Below are positions 22,230 to 34,531 of a stretch of DNA of 64,000 nt, one piece after another. Source of the stretch: Lycorma delicatula (Eukaryota > Arthropoda > Insecta > Hemiptera > Fulgoridae); NCBI RefSeq assembly GCF_047948215.1, contig NC_134465.1, positions 52,545,946-52,609,945 on the forward strand. Direction: 5' to 3'. A model generated the notes under the pieces. That model made no database searches. It was not told the origin of the DNA and was given only the letters and a program-made list of their open reading frames with translations. The stretch's first letter is position 1. Every line of letters starts with the position of its first letter. The position numbers and the translations under genes were made by a program.

Positions 22230-25120
22230 AATATTTACAGTTTTCCATTAGTCAGCAATATACTTTTCATCTCTTCTTTTTTTATTGTAAATCCTATTCT
22301 TATAAATTATTATTTATTAAAAATAACAATTATAAAAATGTTGTTGGTTCTACAAGACATGTAATATTGTATAATAAATGATTAAAAAAATATTGTTTTT
22401 TAAAGTAAAGATTTAAGACAAAAAGATTGTCCTTGATACTTCATATCCTCTTCCTTTGATAGGGTAGGTGTCATGGAAAATGATATCGGTCACCATGCTG
22501 TATTGGGAAGCCAGCAGATGTTTCTCCCATCAGATGGGGATCTGCTTCTCTACTGGGGTGAAACTCTTTGCGGGCCTTTACTGGAATTCTGTTTCCAATC
22601 AGAATGTTTTAAAAAGTTATAGTCTAAGTAATCTGTAGATTTCTTCCAGTAAAGTAACTTACTTTATTGGAAATTACTTACTTATTGGCAATTTCTGCTG
22701 GTGAATGATACTTATGGTAAAGGGCTGGGAACAGTGTAAAATGAAGTGGCTTAACTAAAAAAAAGGTCAATTACTAATAAAAATATTTTTATAATATATA
22801 AATATAGCTTAACTAATAAAAATAGTCAATACAATAAAATAATGAAACCTGCTAGGGTGGTATGTCAGGTGTGCAGTGGCCAAAGACATTGCTGTGTATG
22901 CTAGAAGAAATAAGGGCACTATTGGCACTATGAGGATTGAAAAGGTAAAATATGCATAAAAGGAAAAATTGAGCAATTTACCAAAAGCCAGTACTATATA
23001 AGAAACAAATTTGGTACGATTTTAAAACCAAAGAACACGTTTAAAAACAAGAAAATTATCATTGGTATCAAAGTAAGGTTAGGAAAAGCAAATGAGGCAA
23101 CAGAAAATGCAGTTGTATTTATTTCCAAAGTGATTACACAAAAAATTAAACTGTGATTAACAAAAGTCAAGTAAAAATAAATTGAACAAAAACAATGATA
23201 TATTTACTCGCCTATGTCTATAAAATAATGCGTGGCACTGACCCAGATATATGTACCAATTTATAGATAAGATGAATTAGACACTAATAAGCTATAAATC
23301 CTTGTATTTATAATTGTTCAGATGTAGAAAAATAATTAGTATAAAAAAAGAAAATGAAGGCACCTAACTCAAAAAAATAAGGTTATATAAATTGCATCAT
23401 TAATAATTGGTTTGACTGTTAGTTTTACAACATATACCATAAATGTAAAGTGGGCTCAGTAAATTTAGATGTTTACTGTTCTATTATACATTTTCTTACC
23501 ATCACATCCTTCACTTGCATTTTACAATAGAGAAATGTGATTTCCTTTATTTCCAAACTTTTTATCATAATACTTTATGACAAGATACCGATGGAAAATT
23601 GTAAAACTTGCTTGACAGAATTCATGACATGTGGTGGTTGGCCAAATACAACACAGGTAAAGAATTACATACTAATTAAACTCTCATATCATTCTTTTTA
23701 ATATTTTGTCTTTTGATTATTATAATTTTAGTCAATAAAAAATAACTTCATTGATAAGATTTTTTTTTCATATTCAACAATGTTATAATTGCACTTTTGA
23801 TGAGGTATCCCCCAAAACAAATTCTATCTTGACATAATACAAGAAAAAGTTTACTAAGATTTTATTTAGTTTTAACATTTGGCTTAACAACTTATTTTAA
23901 AGCACAGACAAAAAAATGCTACGTATCAATTTTTTTTTCTTGTTTATATTAAAATTAAATTTGTTTTTATTTTATTTAATATTAACAATTTATATTAATG
24001 GTTTCTGTACATAACACTGAATAAGTTTGAAATATTTCAATACATTGATTACTGATGATACTAGATGTCTTCTTCCTTCAAATCTTGAGCAGGAGATGTT
24101 TTAAAAAATAATCTTCCTTGTATACAAAGAGATAAAACAATTCAATAATAAAAAATTATATCACTCAATTTTTTTATTGATGAGAATGACATCAACCAGC
24201 TTTGTTGATGATTTAAGCTAGTTCTGTTATAATTTTGATTTTAAAAACAAATTCTGAAGTACTGGGAACAATTTTAAAATACGTACTGAAATACCTGGAA
24301 CATAAAAGGAAATATCTATGTAGCACACTTAATAAGAGATAGATTTTCTTAAAATATTAAACTATAAATATGAAAGACTGTAGTAGTCAATATATTGGCC
24401 TACTTATTGACTGATGAATCCGTATAAATCCATTTAAACTATACACTTGAAAAACCACTGACTTGTATGAACTCAGGGACTTCAAACCAGGTCATCATGA
24501 GCAAGAGAGATCCTTTGAGCCTTATCAAAACAAGTTTTTATTTTGTTTTAAAATTATATTGCAACTTGAATACTTATAGAGTAGGGTATGGGTTATACGA
24601 GTAGGGTAAGGGCAAGTGCCTAGTACCAATGCCTAATAGAATCGTTAGCTATGGGAATGTAATCTCTGATGGTAATTCCTTCATGATAATCTTTCACTTC
24701 TTAAAGCCTATAAACATATTTTACATATTTACCCATTAGTAAATTATATTTAAAGATTTTTAGAGTAGAAGATCCCTAGCTTTATTAATGCACTGATCAC
24801 AATAGAATTTCTATACAAGGTAGCTCCTATTAATAATTACTACCCTTTAAATTTCAGAACAAAATCTTCAGTTATAATTTATAATTGTTAATTTATAATC
24901 TTCAGTTATAAATCAAACAGTATAATTTTATGAGACCAAGGGTGATTTGATTTTTTATGAAATGTTACATTATTATACAGGCTTTCTATTAACTGATGGG
25001 TTTCAATTTGGTTATCCTTCTTTATTTTGATATTATCTAAACAATTTAACAGTCTATGATATTATCTATTCCAAATGTGAATTTAAAATATTTATTATAA
25101 GAATTTAATCTGTTCAAATG
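22230..25120. other. AT-rich intergenic sequence
   Basis: A GC-richer block at 22440-22575 may be a transposon fragment, but no family was recognised. No gene or exon seen in the rest. Confidence 0.35.
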
Positions 25121-25128
25121 TCTTATTA

Positions 25129-25129
<1 letters not shown>

Positions 25130-25173
<44 letters not shown>
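25130..25173. repeat. (AT)n microsatellite
   Basis: About 20 AT units. Confidence 0.95.
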
Positions 25174-25180
<7 letters not shown>

Positions 25181-25600
25181 AATATATTTATATTTGTGCA
25201 TGTACAACATACCTAATAAAATGTTTTTTGAACTACGAACACATACTGTAGTTACAAAATATCTGACATATACAGCTTATGCTAAATTTAAAAATTTAAA
25301 ACATATTTACAAGCGACTATCCTTCACAGTATGATAAATATGTTTCAAATAGTAAAGCAGAAGGTTTTTGAGGGAAAAAACTTTTAGTTACCAAAAATGG
25401 GATGGATTGGTGTTGGAGTGTGATTGATTCATCAAGAGATTTGTCGAAAGAATAAGTGGAGAGTGAATATGTTTTTTCAACATCCTTATTATTATGAAAG
25501 TATTGTACTTTCCCAATCAGAGAATGTTTACTTGCTATTTTCTTGGGCGACTGAGTTGATGTAAAATCTTGTTTTCTCTTTAACAACTCTAGCAGTAACC

Positions 25601-25871
25601 TTTTTTCCCCTGTTTAGCCTCCAGGAATCACCGTCAGGTATTTCAGAGGATGATATGTATGAATGTAAGTGAAGTCTTGTGCAGACTCAGACCATTTTTG
25701 AGATGTATGGTTAATTGAAACCCAACCACCAAAGAACACTGGCATCCACGATCTGGTATTCAAATCCATATAAAAGTAACTGCCTTTACTATGATTTGAA
25801 CTTGGAACTTTTGACTTCAAAATCAGCTGAGTTGCAAAGATGCGTTCACAACTAGACCAACCCAGTGAGTT
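25601..25871 (-). repeat. tRNA-derived SINE (family 1)
   Basis: Head CACTGGGTTGGTCTAGTTGT at the right end on the minus strand, family body in the middle, tail at 25601. Confidence 0.82.
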
Positions 25872-26666
25872 CCAGCAGTAATCTGTAAGAATGTTAATAA
25901 ACATTGTTGCTTTATTAATTGAATTTTCAAAGAATCATTAATAAAAAATAATGTCGATTCAAATATAAATATGACTGGAATTTAGTATACCGTTACATTA
26001 ATATAAAAAAAAAAACTAGTTTACTATTTTAAAAATTAATAAATTCTCACTGAGGTGCCAAAAATGGTTTTCAAATTTACTTTTATTAAACAATTTTTAA
26101 TTTTCCAATGCATTTCTCTCAAACATAAATATATGAAATGTTTAATTTTTAAAAAACTTGAGTTGAATTTACAGTCAAAGAGAAAAATGTATTGCCTTGT
26201 AAGCCTAGAGTTATTGGTATATATCTTAAATACAAAAAATAACTTTTTATTTTTGCAAAAATAAAGGCAGGTTTTGTAACAGGAAAATAAACATTCATAA
26301 GGAAAGAAACTACCACACAAAAAACTTCAATGCATTATTTTTTTCAATGTCGAACAAAATCAGTATGCACATGCATACTGTGAAAACTTTTCTCATTCAC
26401 ATAAATTTAATTTATAAAAATGAATGTGTACAGATTACAGAGTTATTTGAACTGCAAAAGAGACCTATTAAAACTAATAAAAACTGCACAGCAGTGTATA
26501 TATCGTGTGCATTTCATGCACACAACAAATAAACACAAAATACATAATCTACAACACTCCATTAATAATGAAAAAAGCTTTTTATATAATAATTTTATCA
26601 ATAAAGTTGCTTCTCTTAGACATAATTAAAAAATAAGACAAAAAATTATAATAAAGAAATGATTAC
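25872..26666. other. AT-rich sequence next to the INTS7 copy
   Basis: Downstream flank of the last duplicated exon. Open frames here are lysine/isoleucine-rich and look like AT bias and not genes. Confidence 0.35.
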
Positions 26667-26886
26667 CTAGTTTAATAAAAATATAGTACAGAGATTGTGA
26701 CTTGCAGAGCTCAATTAAAATCCATACAATTAAATCCTGGTATGCTGGATTTTTAACATTAAATAATTCATTAATACTTTTTTCTGACCATATGTGAGGA
26801 GCATGTACCGCTAACCGATATAAATCTCTTAAAACAGCCAATTGCACTGCTCACCTTGGATCAGATAAATACTCAAGCAGTTTTAA
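26667..26886 (-). pseudogene. Later INTS7 exon in the duplicated copy, with a premature TGA
   Basis: Reads LKLLEYLSDPR, then TGA, then AVQLAVLRDLYRLAVHAPHI and WSEKSINELF. This matches the family segment that directly follows exon 6 (leucine-rich YL..DPR.AV..A..DL..LA...PH.WS). It starts in phase 0 after a GTAG acceptor, as exon 6 requires, and ends at a GTAATC donor. The TGA sits between Arg and Ala-Val at one codon; the rest of the 220-nt exon is open. Confidence 0.8.
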
Positions 26887-27250
26887 CTACAAAAAAAAAA
26901 AAAACACATATAATTAGTGTAAAAGCTTACTATGATTTTTAGTTCTGTAGAACAAAGTGCTGTTGTAAACACAAAAGTTGACAGATGAATGAATTATATT
27001 CCAATGTAAATAAAGTACTTTTTTATAGGTTTTCTATTTCAAAATTTTTTTCTTGTTTTGAATTTATTAATTTAAAAAATTTTTTCACATAATTAAAACA
27101 GTAAGATTTATCAACCAAACAACATATTTTAAGTTCTTAAGTAAGGATAACGTTACAGTTAATGATAACTGCACAAGTACTATGTTGAACATAGTACCAG
27201 GCTTTCTATAAACAAGAAAGACAACTTTAAACAATAATAAAAATTTTCCT

Positions 27251-27716
27251 TTTTACTTCCTTGTATGAAGTAAAGGAAGTATTATGATTGCAAAAATTTT
27301 GATTTTTAGATTTCAACAGAAATATCCATTTTGACCATCCCTGAAACTATTTTGACATTTCGGCGTGATGTCTGTACGTATATATCTATCTTGCATAACT
27401 CAAAAACAATTAGCCATAGGATGTTGAAATTTTGGATTTAGGGCTGCTGTAACATCTAGTTGTGCACCTCCCCTTTTGATTGCAATCAACTTGACCAAAA
27501 ATGTCCAAAAAAAAAGCCCAAAATCCAAAAAACTTGGACTTAGTACTTTTTTTCAACTGCCGTAATAAGCCCTCATTGAGAGCTTTTCAACAATATACCA
27601 TAAGTAGTACTTATTTTCAGTGGTTCCACACTTATAGTCAAATAAAATTTTAATTAATGAAATATTTTGATCTTACAAGGAGAAAGCTCAACAGTTCAAA
27701 TTCGGCTTCATTTCAA
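27251..27716 (+). repeat. 450-bp interspersed repeat, copy 1
   Basis: Begins TTTTACTTCCTTGTATGAAG, a hairpin ACTTCCTT...AAGGAAGT, and continues through GCATAACTCAAAAACAATTA and GTTGTGCACCTCCCCTTTTG to GATCTTACAAGG. An inverted copy lies at 43206-43656. No ORF; probably a non-autonomous element. Confidence 0.75.
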
Positions 27717-28369
27717 TTTTTTAAATTTAAATATACTGATTTATTAATAATTATTAACCTGTTATTGTAAAAAAAAATGTACAATAAATAATAATCTCAT
27801 AATAACAATAAAAATAATAATAATATAAAAAAAATCAGAAGTTATTAGTGAAATAAAATTTTACGTACTTTTAAAAATGTATAATGTAATTTAAAAGGCA
27901 TGTAAGTCATGTGGGCACACATCACATTTTTTAATGTTTAATTATTGATATTGGTTTGGTTTATAATCATAATATTTTCAGCAACTGTTTCATTTAAACT
28001 AGAGTGAAATTTGTCAAAAATTGTATTCCTGACCTTATTAGACTTTATTTTTGATAAAGGAAAAGCTACAATAAAGTTTGCCTCCTTCCTCACACTTCAA
28101 AAAAATTTTATATGGCATGAAAACCAAACCTCTTTTTTTAAAAAAAGACTATTAACTCCTTTTTTACCAATAAGTAGATTTACAATAAATAAATTATATG
28201 TTTCACCATTACCTAGGATAAAAATCAGAGATAAAGAATTAATTAATTAATTAAAAATTTAGCCTAAAAGAGTAAACAATGTCAGAATAAGTAAATAAAA
28301 ATATTTAAATGAAACTTAAGGCTACTTGTAACCACTTATTCATTGCATGTTAATTTTAGCTATACTTAA

Positions 28370-28668
28370 GACCCATTATCTCAGGAACTATTAATGCTAC
28401 AGGCTTCAAAATTGTTTCTGGATACTTGGTATTGAGTAGATGAGATGCATCTAGAATTACAACTATAAACCACTTCCCTAATGAAATATGAATTAATTAA
28501 AATAATACATTTTTAAGGACTTGTTATTTTTTTTTTAATGGATAACATATCCAATAATGGTTCACATATTTTCATAATTCTAAATCTATTGAAAGATATA
28601 TACATATAGAATAATTACAAAAAAAATTCAAGTTGTTATGATCAGTGGTTCCTAAGATAATGGGTCAT
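28370..28668. mobile_element. MITE-like element with ~25-bp inverted ends
   Basis: Left end GACCCATTATCTCAGGAACT, right end (inverted) GACCCATTATCTTAGGAACC. About 300 bases, no ORF. It interrupts the stretch that aligns with INTS7 intron 3. Confidence 0.6.
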
Positions 28669-28739
28669 AAATATAAAAAATAAGATTTTTGGATAACTGG
28701 ATTTAAAAATTAAACAAGTTTTTTAAGTTACCCGTTTTA

Positions 28740-29215
28740 AAATTTCCCAGCTTCATTTTCTGGGTCATCAGTGATAGCTTCCTGATCTTCTAGCTTTAGC
28801 TTTTTATTTCTGCTTATCTGTCTTGCCTTTTTTCTGAACTTCTTAAACTGTTTTTTTCCACCTCGGTTACCCATTCTGTATCAATCTTTTTTTAAATTTT
28901 TACGGTATTAAGTATGGGATTGATTCCAAGATGCTGCAGAACTTTATACTTGCTAATTTTTCCATTATTAAATGTTGACACTGTATCATGTACTCCAAAC
29001 TAAAGTGTTTCCTTCCTACAAAAATATTTTTTGGCAACCCAAATTATGTAGTTGAGAGATTAGGAGTTCTGCATCTGTCCACGGAGACATTGTTCAATAA
29101 ATCTTCAGCAGATAAACTTTGAAATGTTGGCTTTATAGCTTGAAGAACAGACATAGGTAGAGAAGTTTTATAAGTAAAAACAACTTTTACTGGTACATTT
29201 GAAAGTTTTAGTAGC
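28740..29215 (-). pseudogene. Relic of a Mutator-like transposase C-terminus
   Basis: Minus-strand pieces: KTSLPMSVLQAIKPTFQSLS near 29170-29110, FGLPKNIFVGRKHFSLEY near 29040-28990, and a basic end GNRGGKKQFKKFRKKARQ near 28870-28815. The order and motifs resemble the C-terminal region of the Mutator-like transposase-domain proteins common in arthropods. Many stops. Family assignment is from memory of the motif order. Confidence 0.45.
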
Positions 29216-29416
29216 AAATGAGAGCATAATTATTTGCAAAACAGTTGTCACGCAATTTTTAAACAAAATCTATTTGTGAACTTACACTTTTGAATCTTAT
29301 ATCAAATGACTCAGAAAATATTGAAAAATAAACTGAGAAGAAATTCCAAAAAACAATTTTTTTTGACCCCTTGGTTACACCTACCCTTCAGCAATGAAAA
29401 TTAATGCATAACTTAC

Positions 29417-29537
29417 AAGATCATTGGAATCAGTAGAACTAATTATTCTCTGCATAAACTCATAATTTGAAATGTTATCCAAATGTTTCTTAATTTGTTG
29501 ATAAAGATGGTGACGCCATAAATGTAAAAAATTATTA
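29417..29537 (-). pseudogene. INTS7 exon 3 copy, in-frame 3-nt deletion
   Basis: 121 nt against 124. The frame is open across the exon (NNFLHLWRHHLYQQIKKHLD to SNDL). The acceptor (CATAG) and GTAAGT donor are kept. Its flanks align with the introns around the true exon 3. Confidence 0.88.
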
Positions 29538-30540
29538 CTATGTTCAAACAGACAAAAAAATAAAACAAAATAAATAAATCATTTTATACACCACATTAGA
29601 ACATGTAAATAATAGATAATAAAAAATAAAAGTATTTCTAAAATATAAATATTTAACTTTTAATTTAAATTATAAAACTCAACCTAAAAATAAAACTAAT
29701 TACCTAAAAAAATGTAAGAAAAAACACTAAAACTTAAGAAATTCATCTTCTGAAAATTTTTAATTCTGAAAATAACAATGATTTGTGACAGAATATGTTA
29801 ACTGCTAAAAATATTATAGAAAACAAAAATTCCAAGAGTAAGTAATTAAAGCATAAAACAATTTGATTATTTTAAAAAATTTTAGAAAATTATTTTATTT
29901 TAGAATCACTGTTAGTTTGTGTGGTGTTTTATGCTCATGTGGTAGAAAGTGTATTTCTCATTTTTTAAGAGTAACTTTCAAGTGAATTGTAAATAACTTG
30001 ATAGAAGTGTTTTAAATCTGCGAAAACAGTTCTCATTACTACTCTAGTTAAATCAAAATTTATACAGTAAACAGTATAATACGTATGTTGTATTCTTCAT
30101 AATTGGCTCCTGCAGACTCACAGAAGGTGCTTGCCATTCTTGGAGCAATAGACTCCCAGGACACATACCAGAAGTAGCAGAATACTGTACTGTTGTGCAA
30201 GGGTGACCATACTGCTGTTACTTTGAAGGTGACAAATGTGTACATGTGCATAAAGTAGTTTCTTGTCAATAGAGCTAGTCTAGAAACGTTTTGATATCCC
30301 CCACTTATAAGTTCCTGGAATATTCCAAACGTAAATTGTTGTCTAACTTCATTTTATATTTATATAACTCATTCTACATGAATTCACTATAAATTAACTC
30401 GAATTTTAATGAAACTGCAAAGTGGTCACCTCTTCAAAATAGATTTCATACACGGTCCCTTCAGATTCTGTTTTGGAGAGATTTTACATATATGTAAAAT
30501 CAGATTGTGTTGGTTGCTCAAAAGTCAATACCAATAAAAC
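29538..30540. other. Intron 2 of the INTS7 copy
   Basis: The first 220 bases align with the true intron 2 (TTAAACAGACAAAAAAATAA type). The middle (29770-30530) has no counterpart and no recognised feature. The candidate LTR and mariner relic of the true intron are absent. Confidence 0.6.
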
Positions 30541-30706
30541 AGAGTACAACAAGTAGTAAACTACAGAAAAAAATGAACAAACACAGCCTTTGAGTCCCAG
30601 ATTTGGCAATTCCATAAAAGAAATTGCTGAAAAATGGTTATTACTTTCAAAATTATCCTTTTACTTCAAAGTTAATTAATAAAAAATAATGTTAAATTCA
30701 ACATAC

Positions 30707-30812
30707 CCTTGTCTAAAAACATCAGCCAATTTTGAAGACGGAATATTTTCAAATAATCTAATAAAATGTTGTATAGCTTCACTCTGTTCTCCAACTTTAG
30801 TTGATCTCAAAC
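30707..30812 (-). pseudogene. INTS7 exon 2 copy, in-frame 24-nt deletion
   Basis: 106 nt against 130 in the true exon; the 24-nt loss keeps the frame and removes most of the KYPFPILINSSFL segment. Both splice sites are kept (TTTTTTACAG acceptor, GTATGT donor). Reads GLRSTKVGEQSEAIQHFIR then LADVFRQG. Several substitutions hit residues that are constant in the family. Confidence 0.88.
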
Positions 30813-31164
30813 CTGTAAAAAAAATAAATAACTAACACCACAGAAAATAAAACTTCAGTGAATCCTTGTAAAAATAACTTGACCTGCATAAAAAAGAACT
30901 ACCATTAATTCAATTACTCCCTTTTTTGAATACAGCTCACTGTGAATTTACATTCCATTTATCTGGTTCTTTAACAATAAAACAACTAACAACAATAATA
31001 CATGTATCTACAAATAATACAATAATGCCTAATTAGTATGAGTGTCTACAAAGTATTATCATAAAAATAAAGAGAATTTTTTAATTCTGCACAATATATT
31101 TTTTCAACAAACTTCAAGTTTTTCTCAAACAATGGCAGTACTGTAAGATATACATCAATTAAAA

Positions 31165-31445
31165 AATTGGCATTAAAAATGGAATAAAGTGCATTGAAGA
31201 TGTTAGAGGTTTTTGGTAAGGATGTAATGCCAACATCAAGGGTTTAAGAGGATTACAATTTCAAGATCATGAAGATGACAAAAGTGTTGGCCATCCTAAC
31301 ACATAAACAATTCATACACAATATCAACAAAATAATAGATATTATGATCAATAACCACTGAATCATTACACTCAAAATCTGGAGTTTGGAATGTTTTTTA
31401 ACCTCTGATAATTGATTCCTACGTATTTTTTACCATAGAATCAGA
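31165..31445 (+). pseudogene. Mariner N-terminal fragment
   Basis: Plus-strand reading ALKMLEVFGKDVMPTSRV, followed by a degenerate EDYNFKIMKMTKV, matches the first HTH region of a mariner transposase. Confidence 0.45.
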
Positions 31446-31889
31446 AAATCACCTTCATTTTGTACATCACATCAGGAGTTTTTGCAAAATGCAAATTTCA
31501 AAATTTGTAAAAGTTGAAAATTGCAAATATAGGATACTGTAAAATAAAGATAAAACTTTTTTTATAATAAATGAATATAATATATTCACTTTTTTGGCTT
31601 ATACTATGCATTCTTATAACTAAACAGCTAAGTGGTCTGAAGAGGACGGGGTGGGTTTGGGTTGAAGATGATGAGACTGAAGGAAAGCTTGGCTGACAGG
31701 TTCTGACAAGACTTAATGAGATGTAACATGTTAATTGGTAGCTGTGCACGCTACTCATGCACCGTCCAACTACCATCAGGGCTGTTTCAACCATCAGCGT
31801 TCATAAATCAAGTTTTTTTCAATGTCCGAGATCAAACGTATTTTTGTCGGTGGGAAATATATTTTCAGACCATAACAAACTTTCCATTT

Positions 31890-32885
31890 CTAGAATGGCT
31901 TCAAGAGGCTGCAAAAATTCTGCAAATTCTTTTTGTTACATTGATGGTGAGATAATGGTGGAAAGGGAAAAAAGAAATGTAACAAGTCTTGTTTGACAAG
32001 TGTACCTCACGTATTTCGGAGTGAAAATAGATCAAGACAAAACTTGGGTACCCCACTATGTTTGTTACATATGTGTTGAAGGACTTAGATGGTGGTCAAA
32101 GGGTAAACAGAAAGTGTTCAATGGTGTGACTAGGGCTATGAAATCACATCAATGATTGTTACTTTTGTTAGCCTGGTGTTCACGGTTTCGATTTGATGAA
32201 TAAAAAAGAATCGTCTATACAAATATGCCATTCGCTATATGCCCGGTTCCTCCTAGTCCAGACATATCAGTGCCAATTTCACCAGAAAATTTACCTGAAA
32301 TAGACGGGTCCACAAATGATTTAAATGAAGATAACATAGAGGAGTACAAAACCCAGAGATAGATATGCACCAGAGCTTTTTTCACAGTCTGAACTAAACA
32401 ATTTGGTTCGAGACTTACATCTGACCAGAGAAAACTTAGAACTGCTTAGTTCGAGGCGTAAAGAGAAGAACCTACTAGCAGCTGGCACCTCATTTTTCTG
32501 GTTCAGGTACAGAGAAAAGGATTTCCTTTACACTTTTTGGAAGAAGGAGAATTAGTCTTCTGCACTGATGTACGTGGACTTTTGACTCAATTTAACATTC
32601 CATACAAAAGTACCAATTGGAGGCTGTTCATAGATTCATCCAAAAGAAGCCTCAAGTTGTCCTTCACAATGGAAATATGTATCCGACAATACCTATCGGA
32701 CATTCTGTCCATTTAAAAGAGGGTTACAATAATTTCGAATTCGTTCTCAATAAAATTAAATGCAATAATCATAAGTGGATTAGATGAGGCGACGTCAAAA
32801 TAATATTGATGCTTCTAGAACAAGGGGAAGAAGGGGAGTGGTTTCCAAAGGCATGATTACCTCATGAAAATTAATTAAATAAATT
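31890..32885 (+). pseudogene. Relic of a repetitive arthropod ORF family (FIDSSKRSLK type)
   Basis: Frame-shifted pieces in order: NSANSFCYIDGE and YFGVKIDQDKTWVPHYVCYI (cysteine-rich N-terminus, 31925-32070), then MPFAICPVPPSPDISVP at 32225, FYTLFGRRRISLL-type sequence, TNWRLFIDSSKRSLKLS near 32610, and GDEATSK near 32790. This matches a widespread uncharacterised arthropod repeat protein, probably transposon-derived. No intact ORF. Confidence 0.6.
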
Positions 32886-33076
32886 AATTTAAAAATGCAC
32901 TACAATAGGAAAAATTAGGCTTATTTTGTGGCATATTTCATTAGAAATTAAGGGGTCAATGACCCCTCCTGCCATCCTCTTCAGCCACTCAACTGTTTAG
33001 TTATAAGAATGCGTAGTATAAGCTGAAAAAATGAATACATTATATTAATGTATTAATATTACATAATACTGATGTT

Positions 33077-33381
33077 TTGTTAGGAGCTGGTTTATCTGGG
33101 TACTTATGGCGAAACAAATCTTCCACTGCACCTGCTGATTTCGTACTGAAATACGAATCAACAATGAAAACACGTTCATCTAGCGAAAACACCATCTTGT
33201 CTCTAGCTATACACTGAACGTTATGATTGCATTGTTGTTACTATCGGTAGTGTTCTACTGCGTCGAGGCGATGTTCAGATGTTGGACGAGTCCATTTCAG
33301 TAACAAGTAGGGGAGTAAGCTTGACTTTTAAAATTTCATGGATAAGTAATTGATGGGCTGCGTTTTATATGGGGCACTCTG
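33077..33381 (-). mobile_element. 5' end of a long-TIR DDE element
   Basis: Minus-strand start MVFSLDERVFIVDSYFST, then KSAGAVEDLFRHKYPDKPAP, the HTH start of this transposase type. The terminal sequence is CACTCTG followed by TA at 33382, the same end as the elements at 38.09 and 58.62 kb. The remainder is lost. Confidence 0.65.
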
Positions 33382-33559
33382 TATATTCTCTAAGTTGAGT
33401 ACTATTTACCTTAGCTTCATTCTTTTATTACATGTTGACACATTTTCGTAACCACTCCATTGTCAAAGTTATTGAACTACAACAATTTTAATGAGGTTGC
33501 CCAAATATCTTTATTATTTTGCAGAGGTTGCCATTTACATTCATTCAGGCATTTACCAT

Positions 33560-34130
33560 GCTAAGACACTGGCTGATACAGACTCTTGAAGAAATCTGTC
33601 ACCGCTGTACCCAGCCAACAACACAACCATGACTTCTCATTCCTTTCAAAGTGCATATAGCTTCATTCTGGTAAAGAGATGATAATCATTTAGTGCTAAT
33701 TCCAGGCTGTAAGGAATAGTGAAAATCTATCCCCTGAATTGCTCAAGTAAACTTCTAGATGATTTATGGAGTGGGGTTGTGCAGTGTCATACAGAAATAC
33801 AACACCATTATCTGACGTTCCACACCATTTGTTTTACATTGATGTTTGAAGTAACAGAATTTTACAATAAACTTCTTAATAAATACATTCCATAAATGTC
33901 GTTATGTTAATTTCCTTCTGGAATCAGAGTGAATCAGTTACAACCGATTATTACCTTTTCTTCACCTTGTCATCCTCATCAGAGATCTGATAAGTTCAGT
34001 TAAAGAATGGGAAAATGTATGCTTAAGAATTAATCTCAGTATCTTTATTATCTGCAACCAGATTCTGAGAATTTTTAACAACATTGATCACTGTATTTCT
34101 TCTTATGTTATGGTAACTGACGTCAACCTG
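33560..34130 (-). pseudogene. Mariner-like transposase relic
   Basis: Minus-strand reading has WCGTSDNGVVFLYDTAQPHS, then LALNDYHLFTRMKLYAL (the third Asp region changed) and YVNM-like C-terminus. Many stops. It lies just downstream of AMDHD2. Confidence 0.4.
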
Positions 34131-34482
34131 TATCGTACTAGGGATTTGGATCACAACCCTTGGGCATCTAGGAGCACCCCTTCCTTCACCATTCTCATAC
34201 TAATTATATGATAACTTATTTCCACTACTCAGCAGTCAAATAGAAATATGACCATATTTTAATTGTAGGCTGTTTTTAACAAAATACGATTAAAAAAATT
34301 TATCATTTTAGAAGCATCATATGATTCTTTCAAAGATGTTAAAGAAATTAACAAAGAATTTGAATTTATATAATATATAAAGTTTCTATTTGAGGAAAAA
34401 AATAAAAGCAAAGAAATTTATAAATAGAATAATTTATTTTCAATTATAAATAAATGTATACATTATTATTAATATTGTAAAA

Positions 34483-34488
34483 TTTATT
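34483..34488 (-). other. Candidate poly(A) signal of AMDHD2
   Basis: Minus-strand AATAAA about 45 bases past the AMDHD2 stop. In AT-rich DNA such hexamers are common, so the position is what supports it. Confidence 0.45.
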
Positions 34489-34531
34489 AAAACTAATTTT
34501 TTATATATGCAATTGAAAATAAAATACTATT

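Larger units (their letters stand above)
26667..30990 (-). pseudogene. Partial duplicated copy of INTS7 (exons 2, 3 and a later exon)
   Basis: Same orientation as INTS7, 12-16 kb upstream of its start. Exon copies occur at 30812-30707 (exon 2), 29537-29417 (exon 3) and 26886-26667 (the exon expected after exon 6). Intron sequence aligns too: 30813-30990 with 12400-12560, 30540-30706 with 12060-12268, 29538-29760 with 9485-9690, and 28050-28230 with 9110-9290. This makes it a DNA duplication and not a retrocopy. Copies of exons 1, 4, 5 and 6 were not found, and the last exon has an in-frame TGA, so a full INTS7 cannot be made. The gap between the exon 3 copy and the last exon is filled by transposon debris. 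Confidence 0.85.

Noticed and set aside
26055..26629. Lysine- and isoleucine-rich ORFs on both strands
   Set aside because: AT-rich chance frames with no conserved motif.
28011..28250. 79-codon ORF as a gene
   Set aside because: It is the diverged copy of INTS7 intron 3 sequence (9.1-9.3 kb).
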